A DNA stretch of 41,258 nucleotides. It comes from Thermoleophilia bacterium UBA2241 (GTDB taxonomy: Bacteria; Actinomycetota; Thermoleophilia; UBA2241). Below, one piece after another: positions 21,788 to 29,738 of this stretch. The DNA is taken from positions 1-41,258 of the forward strand of contig DDYF01000005.1 in assembly GCA_002347645.1 (NCBI GenBank), written 5' to 3'. The notes under the pieces are model-generated. The model saw only the letters and a program-made list of their open reading frames with translations, did no database searches and was not told the origin of the DNA. The position numbers were made by a program, and so were the translations under genes. Positions within the stretch are counted from its first letter, which is position 1. Each line of letters opens with the position of its first letter.

Positions 21788-23308
21788 GTGTCGGGCGAGA
21801 CGCACACGCCGGGCGAGGCCGTGGGCGTGTCTCCAGCGGCGGGCGCCCCGGGCGGGCCGAGTCCAGCCGAGATCGTCGCCGCCGCGCGCGCCGCGCTCGG
21901 CGACGGCCGGCGCGTGTGGGTCGTGGGCGGGGCGGTGCGCGACGAGCTGCTCGGTCGCCCGCTGGGCGACCTCGATCTCGTCGTCGACGGCCCCGCCGAG
22001 CCCTTCGCCCGCCGCCTTGCCGGCCGCCTCGACGCCTCGGTCTTCGCGCCGTCCGAGCGCTTCGCGTCGTTCCGCGTCCTGACCCGCGGGCGGCACGTCG
22101 ACGTCGCCTCGCTGCGCGGCGAGGACCTCGCCGCCGACCTCGCCAGCCGGGACGCCACGGTCAACGCGATCGCCCGGGAGGTCGCCGCCGAGCCCGGCGT
22201 CTGGGGAGGTGGCGGCGTGCTCGCCGCGGGCCCACTCGCCGACCCGCTCGGCGGCAGAGCGGACATGGCGTGCGGCCGGCTGCGCCTGTGCTCCCGGCAC
22301 GCGCTCGACGACGACCCGCTGCGCGTGCTGCGTCTCGCGCGGATCGCCGCCGTTCTGGGGCTCGAGCCCGACGGGCTTGCATTGGGCGCCGCTCGCGCGG
22401 CCGCGCCGGCGCTTGCGGAGGTGCCCGGCGAACGCGTCCGCGACGAGCTCTCAGCGCTCCTCGCCACCGCGCCGCCCGCTCCATCTCGCGCGCTGCGGCG
22501 GCTGGCCGGGCTCGGCGCGCTCGCCGTCGTGCTGCCCGAGGTCGACGGCCTCCGCGCCGTCGGCCAGAACCCGTATCACCACCTCGACGTCTTCGCTCAC
22601 ACGCTCGAAGCCCTGGACTACGTGCCGGGGGTCGTCGCCCAGCTCGGCGGCGCGGGATTCCTCGCGTCGCCCGAGGACGCCGGCCTGCCGGGGGTCGCGC
22701 CGACCGCGCCCTTGAGCTGGGCCGTGCTTCTGCACGATGTCGGCAAGCCCGAGGTGCGGCAGGAGGACGAGACGGGGCGCATCCTCTTCTGGCACCACGA
22801 CCGCGCGGGGCGGCGTATGGCTGGTGAGGTGGGGGAACGGCTGCGCTTCAGCCGCCGCTTCATCGAGTACCTCGGGATCCTGGTGCGCCAGCACCTCCGG
22901 CTGGGCTTCCTCGTGCGCGAGCAGCCGCTGACGCGCAGAGCGCTGGCACGGTATCGCCGCGACGTGACGCCGTACGTGTTCGAATCGGTCGCCGTCTCGC
23001 TCTGCGACAGGCTGGCGACGCGCGGCGAGAAGACCTCGCGCGCCTCGATCGCCCGGCACTACCGGCTGGCCCGTTCGGTCTGGTCACAGGTGACGAAGGC
23101 GCCGGTCCCGCACATCCTGAGCGGGGACGACGTCATGTCGCTCCTCGGCGTGTCCCCCGGGCCGGCCGTCGGTCAGGCGCTGGAGGCGCTGGAGGAGGAG
23201 GTGGAGGCGGGCGAGGTCCGCGACGTCGACGAGGCGCGCGCCTTCCTCGTGGGTTGGTGGGCCGACGGGGACCGCGGCGAAGGGGCCTCGCGAGCCGAGG
23301 AGGGGTAA
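21788..23308 (+). CDS. cca: CCA tRNA nucleotidyltransferase / poly(A)-polymerase family with HD domain
   Basis: The 506-residue protein adds or repairs the tRNA 3' CCA end, or acts as the A- or CC-adding variant. The nucleotidyltransferase head contains VWVVGGAVRDELLGRPLGDLDLVVDG, with the GGAVRD motif and the two catalytic Asp in DLDLV (about residues 57-59), and SRDATVNAIA. An RNA-binding helical region follows (DDDPLRVLRLARIAA). An HD phosphohydrolase domain is at about residues 255-410 (HHLDVFAHTLEALDYV, LSWAVLLHDVGKPE). GTG 21788 is 4 bp after the alr stop. Only one such gene is in the window, so CCA specificity cannot be decided. Confidence 0.92.
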   Translation: MSGETHTPGEAVGVSPAAGAPGGPSPAEIVAAARAALGDGRRVWVVGGAVRDELLGRPLGDLDLVVDGPAEPFARRLAGRLDASVFAPSERFASFRVLTRGRHVDVASLRGEDLAADLASRDATVNAIAREVAAEPGVWGGGGVLAAGPLADPLGGRADMACGRLRLCSRHALDDDPLRVLRLARIAAVLGLEPDGLALGAARAAAPALAEVPGERVRDELSALLATAPPAPSRALRRLAGLGALAVVLPEVDGLRAVGQNPYHHLDVFAHTLEALDYVPGVVAQLGGAGFLASPEDAGLPGVAPTAPLSWAVLLHDVGKPEVRQEDETGRILFWHHDRAGRRMAGEVGERLRFSRRFIEYLGILVRQHLRLGFLVREQPLTRRALARYRRDVTPYVFESVAVSLCDRLATRGEKTSRASIARHYRLARSVWSQVTKAPVPHILSGDDVMSLLGVSPGPAVGQALEALEEEVEAGEVRDVDEARAFLVGWWADGDRGEGASRAEEG

Positions 23309-23312
23309 GGCG

Positions 23313-24299
23313 ATGCCCGAGTTGCCCGAAGTCGAGACCGTCCGCCGCCGCCTGCTGACCTGCCTCCCGGGGCTGATCGTGCGCGACGTGCGCGTGAACG
23401 ACCCGACGGTGTGCGATGTCGCCGCGGAGGACCTCCGCGGCGGCGTCGTCGGGCGTCGCGTCGTCGGGCTGCGCCGGCGCGGCAAGTACCTCGTGATCGA
23501 CCTCGGCCCGACAGGGGCTGCGGCGCCGGCCGGCCGACCCAGGGGCACGCCGTCGCCTGCCGGGCCGCCGCCTGCGGCCGGTCCGCCTTCGTCCACCGGC
23601 CGCCTGCTCGTCGTGCACCTGCGCATGACCGGTCAGCTGATCTTCCGGCCCCAAGCCGGGGCTCCCCCCTCGCGCTTCGTCATCGCCATGGAGCCGGCCA
23701 CCGAGCTGCACTTCTCGGACGTGCGCCGCTTCGGCCGGCTGTGGTCGCTCGACCCCGGCGACGAGGACGCCTTCTTCGCCGCCATGGGCCCTGAGCCGTT
23801 CTCCGCCGCCTTCGACATCGCGTGCCTGCGTGCCGCCATGGCCGGGCGGCGGGCGCCGCTCAAAGCGTTCCTCCTCGATCAGCGGCGCATCGCGGGGGTG
23901 GGCAACATCTATGCCGACGAGGCCCTCTTCCGCGCGCGGCTCAACCCGTTGCGCGCCGCCGGCAGCGTCGGGCCGCGTGAGGCGCGACGCCTGCACGCGG
24001 CCATCCTCGAGACGCTGCAAGCCGGCATCGATCACGAGGGCTCGTCGATCGAGAGCTTCATCGACCCGGCTGGCGCACGCGGCAGCTTCCAGGAGATCCT
24101 CAACGTGTATCAGCGGACGAGTGAGCCGTGCCGCGTGTGCGGCACGGCGATCGAGCGCGTCGTCGTCGGCGGTCGCGGCACGCACTACTGCCCGCGCTGC
24201 CAGCCGCGCCGCGGCGGCATCGCGCCGACGGTACGACGCCTGCGACCCACGGGACCCGCCGGCAAGCGCGACGCGCGCGGCACGCCGTCCGTGATGTGA
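23313..24299 (+). CDS. mutM: Formamidopyrimidine-DNA glycosylase with low-complexity insertion
   Basis: The 328-residue 8-oxoguanine glycosylase/AP-lyase keeps all catalytic parts: Pro2 nucleophile and Glu3 (MPELPEVETVRR), Lys58 in RRRGKYLVIDL, LRMTGQLIF, GVGNIYADEALFRA and a C-terminal zinc finger CRVCG...YCPRCQP. Compared with the usual about 270-290 residues it carries two additions: a Pro/Gly/Ala-rich insertion at residues about 65-95, between the Lys58 strand and the next strand, and a basic tail after the zinc finger (RRGGIAPTVRR...). ATG 23313 has GAGGAGGGG upstream. It probably acts on oxidised purines in the nucleoid. Confidence 0.94.
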   Translation: MPELPEVETVRRRLLTCLPGLIVRDVRVNDPTVCDVAAEDLRGGVVGRRVVGLRRRGKYLVIDLGPTGAAAPAGRPRGTPSPAGPPPAAGPPSSTGRLLVVHLRMTGQLIFRPQAGAPPSRFVIAMEPATELHFSDVRRFGRLWSLDPGDEDAFFAAMGPEPFSAAFDIACLRAAMAGRRAPLKAFLLDQRRIAGVGNIYADEALFRARLNPLRAAGSVGPREARRLHAAILETLQAGIDHEGSSIESFIDPAGARGSFQEILNVYQRTSEPCRVCGTAIERVVVGGRGTHYCPRCQPRRGGIAPTVRRLRPTGPAGKRDARGTPSVM

Positions 24300-24321
24300 G
24301 CGCGATCGCGAAGGCGCATCG

Positions 24322-25079
24322 GTGACGACCCTGACCGTCGCCCTGCTTCAGATCGAGGCGGCCGGCTACGACCAGGCCGACAACCTCGCTCGGCGCGAGC
24401 GCGCGTGCGGGCAGATCCGGCCGACGGGAGCTTCGTCCGGCGTTTCGCCGCGCTGGCCGCGGAGCTGCGCATGGCCGTCGCCGTGACCTACCTCGAAGTG
24501 TGGCCGGGCGGGCCGCGCAACACGGTGACGGTGTTCGACCGGCGGGGCGAGGCGGTCCTTACCTATGCCAAGGTCCACGCCTGCGCCTTCGAGGAGCCGG
24601 AGGCTCACCTGACGCCCGGCGACGCCTTCCCGGTGGCGAGCCTCGACACGGCTGCGGGTCCCGTACACGTCGGCGCGATGATCTGCTTCGACCGCGAGTT
24701 CCCCGAGGCCGCGCGCATCCTCGCGCTGAACGGCGCCGAGCTGATCCTCGTGCCCAACGCCTGCCCGATGGAGGAGAACCGCACGGGGCAGCTTCGCGCT
24801 CGCGCCTTCGAGAACATGGTGGCCGTCGCGCTGGCGAACTACCCTGGGTCGCACGACGACTGCGACGGCCACTCCGTCGCCTTTCACCCGTGCGTGTACG
24901 GGGACGATGAAGGCAGCCGCGACACGCTCGTGGCCCGGGCCGGCGAAGGGGAGGAGGTCCGCCTCGCGCACTTCGACCTCGGCGAGCTGCGGGCTTGGCG
25001 CGCGCGCGAGGTGTGGGGCGTGCGACTCCGGCGCCCGGACTTGTACGGACGACTGGTGGAGGGCGATGGCACCGGCTGA
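24322..25079 (+). pseudogene. Carbon-nitrogen hydrolase (nitrilase) broken by deletion
   Basis: The N-terminus starts at GTG 24322 (TTLTVALLQIEAAGYDQADNLARRERACG), then the frame changes. The rest continues in another frame from about 24405 (ADPADGSFVRRFAALAAELRMAVAVTYLEVWPGGPRNTVTVFDRRGEAVLTYAKVHACAFEEPE...). The catalytic Lys (YAKVH) and Cys (MICFDREFPEAAR) remain, but the segment between, which in the family carries the catalytic Glu (FPEL), is absent. Judged against family length, a deletion of roughly 50-60 codons with a frame change removed it. The 3' part could still be translated from GTG 24405 (224 residues), but it would lack a triad residue. The coding quality of both parts suggests recent inactivation. 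Confidence 0.78.
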
Positions 25080-25515
25080 CGGCAGGGGCGAGAGCGCCCT
25101 GTACGTCGTCGCCACGTGGGTCCCGCGGCGCACGACGATCACCGTGGGCTCGCTGGGCCCCGTGAGGTTCGCGCGCGGCTGGTACGCGTATGTGGGGAGC
25201 GCGCGACGCGGGCGCAACGCCCGCGTCGCGCGCCACCTGCGCGCCGACAAGCCCCTTCGCTGGCATGCCGACTACCTGTTCGCTGTCTTTCCCGGCCGCC
25301 TCGCCTGGCTCGTCGACGGCGAGCTGACCGAATGCGAGCTCGCGGGCGCCTTGGCGGGGCTCCGCGGCGCTGCACGCCGGCCGCCCCGTTTCGGCGCCGG
25401 CGACTGCCGCTGCGCCGGTCACCTCGTGGCTCTGGCTGCGTGCCCGGACGCGACCTCACTGGCCGCCGCGGCGGACGGCTGCGCCGTCCTCGCGGCCGGT
25501 CACCTCCGCGGCTGA
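25066..25515 (+). CDS. DUF123 family protein (GIY-YIG-like)
   Basis: The 149-residue protein has the DUF123 (PF01986) pattern: ALYVVATWVPRRTTITVGSLGPVRFARGWYAYVGSARRGRNARVARHLRADKPLRWHADYLFAVF, then ECELAGAL, and FGAGDCRCAGHLVAL with Cys and His. The family is related to GIY-YIG endonucleases and is fused to endonuclease III in some archaea; its activity is unproven. ATG 25066 overlaps the nitrilase remnant by 14 nt. The neighbour mutM, a DNA-repair glycosylase, gives a weak hint to nucleic acid work. Confidence 0.87.
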   Translation: MAPADGRGESALYVVATWVPRRTTITVGSLGPVRFARGWYAYVGSARRGRNARVARHLRADKPLRWHADYLFAVFPGRLAWLVDGELTECELAGALAGLRGAARRPPRFGAGDCRCAGHLVALAACPDATSLAAAADGCAVLAAGHLRG

Positions 25516-25757
25516 GGGCGACGCAGCCCGGCGGCCACGACGCTCTCAGCCTCACGCCGTCGGTCCTGCATCGGGACCGCACGCCAAAGAGCCCCTCAAG
25601 TCCTTCGCCACACCGTCCGATGGCTTGCCGGTATCGCTTCGTCGTCCGCTTCGTCACGCGGCCGCCGGCACGCGGCTGCCGCATCGACAGTCTCTTCATG
25701 GGCAGCCGCTACACCACCGACTTCGTGCTCAAGCTGGTGCCGCGCCACTGACGGCGC
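25516..25757. other. Intergenic region before merR
   Basis: No gene is recognised. A 43-codon frame from ATG 25621 to 25751 lacks a ribosome-binding site and known similarity, so it is not called. The merR promoter follows directly. Confidence 0.4.
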
Positions 25758-25788
25758 TTGACCCTCACGTAACGTGAGGGTCTACCAT
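25758..25788 (+). promoter_or_regulatory. MerR-type promoter with 19-bp spacer and perfect palindrome
   Basis: -35 TTGACC (25758-25763) and -10 TACCAT (25783-25788) are separated by 19 bp, the hallmark of MerR-activated promoters. The spacer is filled by a perfect inverted repeat GACCCTCACGT-A-ACGTGAGGGTC (25760-25782). The predicted start is only about 4 nt before ATG 25799. Autoactivation by the downstream regulator is very likely. Confidence 0.9.
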
Positions 25789-25798
25789 CCCGGCTACC

Positions 25799-26578
25799 AT
25801 GCAGGAGCGGGTCTGGAGAATCGGCGAGGTCGCGGCGGTGGCGAAGGTGAGCATCCGCGCGCTGCGCCACTACGACGCCATAGGACTGCTGCGACCCTCG
25901 TTTCGCAGCGAGGCGGGCTACCGGCTCTACACGCCCGCCGACCTCGCGCGCTTGCAGCAGGTCCTCTTCTTCCGCGAGCTGGGCATGGGTCTGGCACAGA
26001 TCCGCCGCATCATGACGGACCCCGCGTTCGACACCGGACGGGCGCTGCGCCGCCAGCGTGACCTGTTGAATGAGAAGGCTCGCCACACGAACGCCCTGGC
26101 CGGCGTGGTCGACAGGGCGCTGGAGGCCCTTGAGAAGGGAGAGGAGATGGACACGCGCGACATGTTCGAGGTGTTCGGCGAGTTCGACCCCGGCAAGTAC
26201 GAGGCGGAAGCCGAGGAGCGCTGGGGCGGGACCGAGGCGTACGCGCAGAGCGCGCGGCGCACGAAGCGGTACACGAAGGACGACTGGAAGCAGATCCAGG
26301 CCGAGGGCGCCGAGATCACCGCCGCGTTCGTCAAGGCGCTCGACCGGGGACTAACGCCGGAGGACCCGGCCGTGCAGGCACTCGTCGAGCGCCACTGGAC
26401 GTACCTCGAACGCTGGTTCTATACGCCGACGCCCGAGATGTACGCGGGGCTTGGCGACCTGTACGTGAACGACCCGCGCTTCACGGAGAACATCGACAGG
26501 GAGCGCGAGGGGCTGGCCGCGTACCAGCGCGACGCCATGCGCGTGTTCGCGACGGCTCGGCGGACGGGGAAGGAGTGA
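25799..26578 (+). CDS. MerR family regulator with TipAS drug-binding domain
   Basis: The 259-residue protein starts with a MerR winged helix, VWRIGEVAAVAKVSIRALRHYDAIGLLRPSFRSEAGYRLYTPADLARLQQVLFFRELGMGLAQIRRIM (residues about 5-73). A coiled-coil dimerisation helix (about 80-115) follows, then a TipAS-type globin-like ligand domain, YEAEAEERWGGTEAYAQSARRTKRYTKDDWKQIQAEGAEI...HWTYLERWFYTPTPEMYAGLGDLYVNDPRFTENIDREREGLAAYQRDAM. TipA proteins bind thiopeptide and other antibiotics and activate their own promoter by untwisting a 19-bp spacer, which is exactly what precedes this gene. No adjacent efflux gene is seen, so the regulon beyond itself is unknown. Confidence 0.95.
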   Translation: MQERVWRIGEVAAVAKVSIRALRHYDAIGLLRPSFRSEAGYRLYTPADLARLQQVLFFRELGMGLAQIRRIMTDPAFDTGRALRRQRDLLNEKARHTNALAGVVDRALEALEKGEEMDTRDMFEVFGEFDPGKYEAEAEERWGGTEAYAQSARRTKRYTKDDWKQIQAEGAEITAAFVKALDRGLTPEDPAVQALVERHWTYLERWFYTPTPEMYAGLGDLYVNDPRFTENIDREREGLAAYQRDAMRVFATARRTGKE

Positions 26579-26588
26579 GACAGCACCC

Positions 26589-26873
26589 TCAGACGCCGAG
26601 CCAATGCCGCAGGCGCCGCCAGAGGCCTTTCGGACCACCCTTGCCAGGAGCGCCCTCCTCCTCCGCGCGGCTGCCCCACGAGGCGTCCTTGCTGAACACC
26701 GCCGGCGCCTTGTCCTGCATGGCCTCCGTCAAGATCTTGGACGAGAGCCTGCCCGCGCCGCTCGGGTCGCGCCCGCCGCTCAGGAACGCGTCCTGCAGAA
26801 TGCGTTCGGACTCGTCGCCCTTCGACCGAAGGCGAGGGTCCGCCGCCGGGTCGTGAAGGTCCTCGTCACCCAT
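26589..26873 (-). CDS. Small hypothetical protein
   Basis: The 94-residue protein has an acidic N-terminal half (DEDLHDPAADPRLRSKGDESERILQDAF), a Ser/Gly linker and a basic aromatic C-terminus (GLWRRLRHWLGV). No family was recognised. It is supported by GGGAGG 6 nt before ATG 26873 (minus strand) and by its isolated position between convergent merR and the HPS-RraA gene. The terminal amphipathic W-x-x-L-x-x-W-L segment might contact a membrane; that is speculation. Confidence 0.6.
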   Translation of the reverse strand: MGDEDLHDPAADPRLRSKGDESERILQDAFLSGGRDPSGAGRLSSKILTEAMQDKAPAVFSKDASWGSRAEEEGAPGKGGPKGLWRRLRHWLGV

Positions 26874-26917
26874 GCCATCCTCCCGTGGCGAGACAGGGCG
26901 AGCTTACTCCCCCCGGC

Positions 26918-28264
26918 CTAGCGCGCCTTCTCCCACTTCTGCAGGTAGGCGACCTCGCTGAGGGTCTTGCCGCCGTCGATCTCGCCGCGCAGTCGGTTCT
27001 CCTTTTCAAGGACGTCCATGGCGCGGTTGGCGAGCTCGACGGCTTGGGCGCGGGGCAGCACGATGACGCCGTCGTCGTCGCCCACCACCCAGTCGCCCGG
27101 CTCGATCGTCTGTCCGGCGAAGGTGACCGGCACGTTGATCTCGCCGAAGCCCTTCGGCTCGCCGGCGTTGGCGCTCACGAGGCTCGAGAAGGCGGGGAAG
27201 CCCATGCGCGCGATCTCGGGCGTGTCGCGGATCGCGCCCCACACGACGAGACCGGCCACACCCTTGACCTTGGCGCTGTGGGTCGCCAGCTCGCCCCAGA
27301 TCGCCGGGTAGCTGTTGAAGGCGTCGATGACGAGCACGTCGCCCGGCTTGCAGACGTCGATCGCCTCGACCGGCTTCGCCCAGTCGCCGGGATAGGTGCG
27401 GCAGGTCACGGCCGGACCGCACATGTGCGAGCCGGGCAGGAGCGGCTTGATGCCGTGGAGGCTGGGGCGACGGTGCCAGGCGTCGGAGATGTTGGCCGTC
27501 GAGACCTGCTCGAGCACGTCGCGGATGCGGCTCGCGTCGGCGCGCTTGTAGAGGGTCGTCTCGATGCGGACGCCCTCGTCGACCGCGCGCCGGATCTCGG
27601 CGGCGGCGGCGGCCGCGTCCTGCGACTTGATGATCGCGCCGCCGACGACGACGATGCTGGCGCCCGCCTCGACCGCCGCCGCCGCCGTCTCGGAGTTGAT
27701 GCCGCCGGCCACCGAGACGGGGATCGAGACCGCCTCGGCGACGGCCTTCAGGGTGTCGAACGGCATCTCGCCGCGCATCTGCTGGTCGATCGCCGTGTGG
27801 ATCGCGATGTAGTCGGCGCCGAACGCCTCGGCCTGCTTCGCGCGGGCTACCGGATCGGCCACTTCGACCATGTCGACGATGAGCTTGCAGCCGTAGTTGC
27901 GCGCCGCCTCGGCGCACTCCTTGATCGTGCTGTCGGACGCGGCGCCCAGCACGCCGACCACGCCGGCGCCGGCCTTGGCCGCGTACTCGACCTCGACGCG
28001 GCCGGCGTCCATGGTCTTCATGTCGGCGACGATGACGCGGTCGGGGAAGGTCGCCTTGAGCTCGCGCACGGCCTGCAGCCCCTCCGCCTTGATGAGCGGC
28101 GTGCCGGCCTCGACCCAGTCGCAGCCGCCGGCCACGGCCTCCTTGCCGATGAGGATCGCGCGCGGCAGGTCGACGAAGTCGAGCGCGACCTGCAGCGTGA
28201 CGCGCGGCTTCTCGGGGTCGCGCGGAGCGGGTGCGCCGCCCTGCGCAGAGTCGGCGGCGCTCAT
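26918..28264 (-). CDS. 3-hexulose-6-phosphate synthase - RraA-like fusion protein
   Basis: This 448-residue two-domain protein has an HPS-like OMP-decarboxylase-superfamily barrel at residues about 20-235: LQVALDFVDLPRAILIGKEAVAGGCDWVEAGTPLIKAEG, VIVADMKTMDAG (the D-x-K-x-x-D catalytic motif), FGADYIAIHTAIDQQ and VSVAGGINSETAAAAVEAGASIVVVGGAII. Residues about 250-440 form an RraA/HMG-aldolase-like domain: NISDAWHRRPSLHGIKPLLPGSHMCGPAVTCRTYPGD, GDVLVIDAF, GLVVWGAIRDTPEIARMGFPAFS and GDWVVGDDDGVIVLP. HPS condenses formaldehyde with ribulose-5-phosphate or runs in reverse; no PHI isomerase gene is in the window. The start at ATG 28264 overlaps the yjbQ stop by ATGA. The joint function is not established. 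Confidence 0.92.
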   Translation of the reverse strand: MSAADSAQGGAPAPRDPEKPRVTLQVALDFVDLPRAILIGKEAVAGGCDWVEAGTPLIKAEGLQAVRELKATFPDRVIVADMKTMDAGRVEVEYAAKAGAGVVGVLGAASDSTIKECAEAARNYGCKLIVDMVEVADPVARAKQAEAFGADYIAIHTAIDQQMRGEMPFDTLKAVAEAVSIPVSVAGGINSETAAAAVEAGASIVVVGGAIIKSQDAAAAAAEIRRAVDEGVRIETTLYKRADASRIRDVLEQVSTANISDAWHRRPSLHGIKPLLPGSHMCGPAVTCRTYPGDWAKPVEAIDVCKPGDVLVIDAFNSYPAIWGELATHSAKVKGVAGLVVWGAIRDTPEIARMGFPAFSSLVSANAGEPKGFGEINVPVTFAGQTIEPGDWVVGDDDGVIVLPRAQAVELANRAMDVLEKENRLRGEIDGGKTLSEVAYLQKWEKAR

Positions 28265-28734
28265 ACGCCCATCACCTGCACGACGAGGCTGCGCTCGCGC
28301 GGGCGCGCGTCGAAGTCGCAGAAGACGATGTTCTGGAAGCGGCCCAGCGTCAGACGGCCGTCGACGAACGGGACGACCAGCGACGGGCCGACGAGGCCGG
28401 CGCGCACGTGCGAGTGGCCGTTGCCGTCCTTGAGGTAGTCGTTGTGCAGGTAGTGCTTGTCGGGCGGCGTGATCGCGTCGAACAGCTCCTGCACGTCGTG
28501 CACCACGCCGGGCTCGTACTCGAGCGTCGTGAGGGAGCCGGTGGCGCCGGGGACGAACAGCGTGACCGTGCCGTCCTTGAGGCCGGTCTGGGCGACGGCT
28601 TCGGCGACGTCCTCGGTGATCTTGATGATGTCGGCGTCGCCCTGGCTCGCGAACTCGATCGTGCCGGTGACGACGCACATGAGTCCTTCGCGGACGTTCG
28701 CCTTCTTCTTGCCGTTGACGATGACGGTGGCCAT
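28261..28734 (-). CDS. YjbQ/UPF0047 family protein
   Basis: The 157-residue protein has the UPF0047 pattern: EFASQGDADIIKITEDVAEAVAQTGLKDGTVTLFVPGATGSLTTLEYEPGVVHDVQELFDAI, then YLHNDYLKDGNGHSHVRAGLVGPSLVVPFVDGRLTLGRFQNIVFCDFDARPRERSLVVQVMG. The conserved HNDxxxDGNGHSHxRA segment holds candidate metal-binding His and Asp. Family members show weak thiamin-phosphate-synthase-like activity in some reports, but the true role is open. The gene follows panC by 13 bp with GGAAGGAAG as ribosome-binding site and overlaps the HPS-RraA gene. Confidence 0.92.
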   Translation of the reverse strand: MATVIVNGKKKANVREGLMCVVTGTIEFASQGDADIIKITEDVAEAVAQTGLKDGTVTLFVPGATGSLTTLEYEPGVVHDVQELFDAITPPDKHYLHNDYLKDGNGHSHVRAGLVGPSLVVPFVDGRLTLGRFQNIVFCDFDARPRERSLVVQVMGV

Positions 28735-28747
28735 TGCTTCCTTCCTT

Positions 28748-29707
28748 TCAGCGGGTCGCGTCCATGGCGGGGTGCGCGCCCAGGGTGGCGGCTTCGGTGG
28801 GGACGGGGACGAGGGAGATGTTGTCGAGCAGGCGCGTCGAGCCGAGGCGCGCGCAGGCGATCATGAGGGAGCGCGGGCCGAGCGTGCGGTCCTGCGCGAA
28901 CGTGTCGGCGTCGACGACGTCGAGGTACTCGACGTGGATGCGCTCCGGTTCGGGCTGCGTCTGGCCTCTGAGCTCGCGCAGGCGGTCGTCGTCGGCAACA
29001 AGGGACCGCTCGGGCATGGCGAGGGCGATGCCCGCGGCGACGATCGCGACCTTGGGCGTGCCGTCCGGCTTCAGCGCTGCGGCGCGCCCGGCCAGCAGGG
29101 CGCGGTAGAGGTCCGGCGCGACGGCGCGCTGCTCGGGCGTCAGGTAGGCGTTGCGCGAGCTCATGGCGAGGCCGTCGGGCTCGCGCACGGTCGCGACGCC
29201 GGCGACCTCGACCGGCAGGTCGAGGTCGCGCGCCACGCGACGGATCAGCGCGAGCTGCTGGGCGTCCTTCTCGCCGAAGAAGCCGACGTCCGGTCGCACG
29301 ACGCCGAGCAGCTTGACGACGACGGTGGCGACGCCGTCGAAGTGACCGGGGCGCGCCTCTGCCTCGTACTTCTCGTTCAGCGGGCCCGACACGTGCACAC
29401 TCGTGCACGCGCCGTCCGCGTACATCTCACCTGCGGACGGCGCGAACACGACGTCGACGCCGGTCTCCTCGAAAAGCTTCAAGTCGCGCGCCTCGTCGCG
29501 CGGGTAGCGCGCGAAGTCCTCGCCGGCGCCGAACTGCGTCGGGTTCACGAAGAGGGACGCGGCGACGCCGGCGCAGCGGTCGCGTGCGGCGCGTACGAGT
29601 GCGAGATGGCCGTCGTGCAGGGCGCCCATCGTGGGCACCAGGCCAAGAGGGCGCGGCAGGGCGGCGAGGGCGGAACGCGCTTCGGCGACGGTGCGCGCGA
29701 CGATCAC
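28748..29707 (-). CDS. panC: Pantothenate synthetase
   Basis: The 319-residue enzyme joins pantoate and beta-alanine with ATP. VPTMGALHDGH (residues 24-34) and AMSSRNAYLTPEQR are the nucleotide-binding HIGH- and KMSKS-like motifs; LFVNPTQFGAGEDFARYPR and RPDVGFFGEKDAQQLALIRR are further signatures. It is slightly longer than the usual about 280 residues because of additions near residues 225-250 and at the C-terminus. The second gene of the minus-strand set, 31 bp after the DUF2520 gene, it is followed by yjbQ. panB and panD are not in the window. Confidence 0.96.
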   Translation of the reverse strand: MIVARTVAEARSALAALPRPLGLVPTMGALHDGHLALVRAARDRCAGVAASLFVNPTQFGAGEDFARYPRDEARDLKLFEETGVDVVFAPSAGEMYADGACTSVHVSGPLNEKYEAEARPGHFDGVATVVVKLLGVVRPDVGFFGEKDAQQLALIRRVARDLDLPVEVAGVATVREPDGLAMSSRNAYLTPEQRAVAPDLYRALLAGRAAALKPDGTPKVAIVAAGIALAMPERSLVADDDRLRELRGQTQPEPERIHVEYLDVVDADTFAQDRTLGPRSLMIACARLGSTRLLDNISLVPVPTEAATLGAHPAMDATR

Positions 29708-29738
29708 GTCCGCGCTCCACGCCGCGTGCCTCGCGTCG

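Noticed and set aside
25621..25751. 43-codon frame before merR
   Set aside because: No ribosome-binding site, no similarity and it runs up to the merR promoter.
26885..28438. Long plus-strand open frame (over 500 codons) across the HPS-RraA and yjbQ region
   Set aside because: It is antisense to genes with complete conserved domains and its product is His/Arg/Asp-rich without family motifs, as expected of GC-rich shadow frames.
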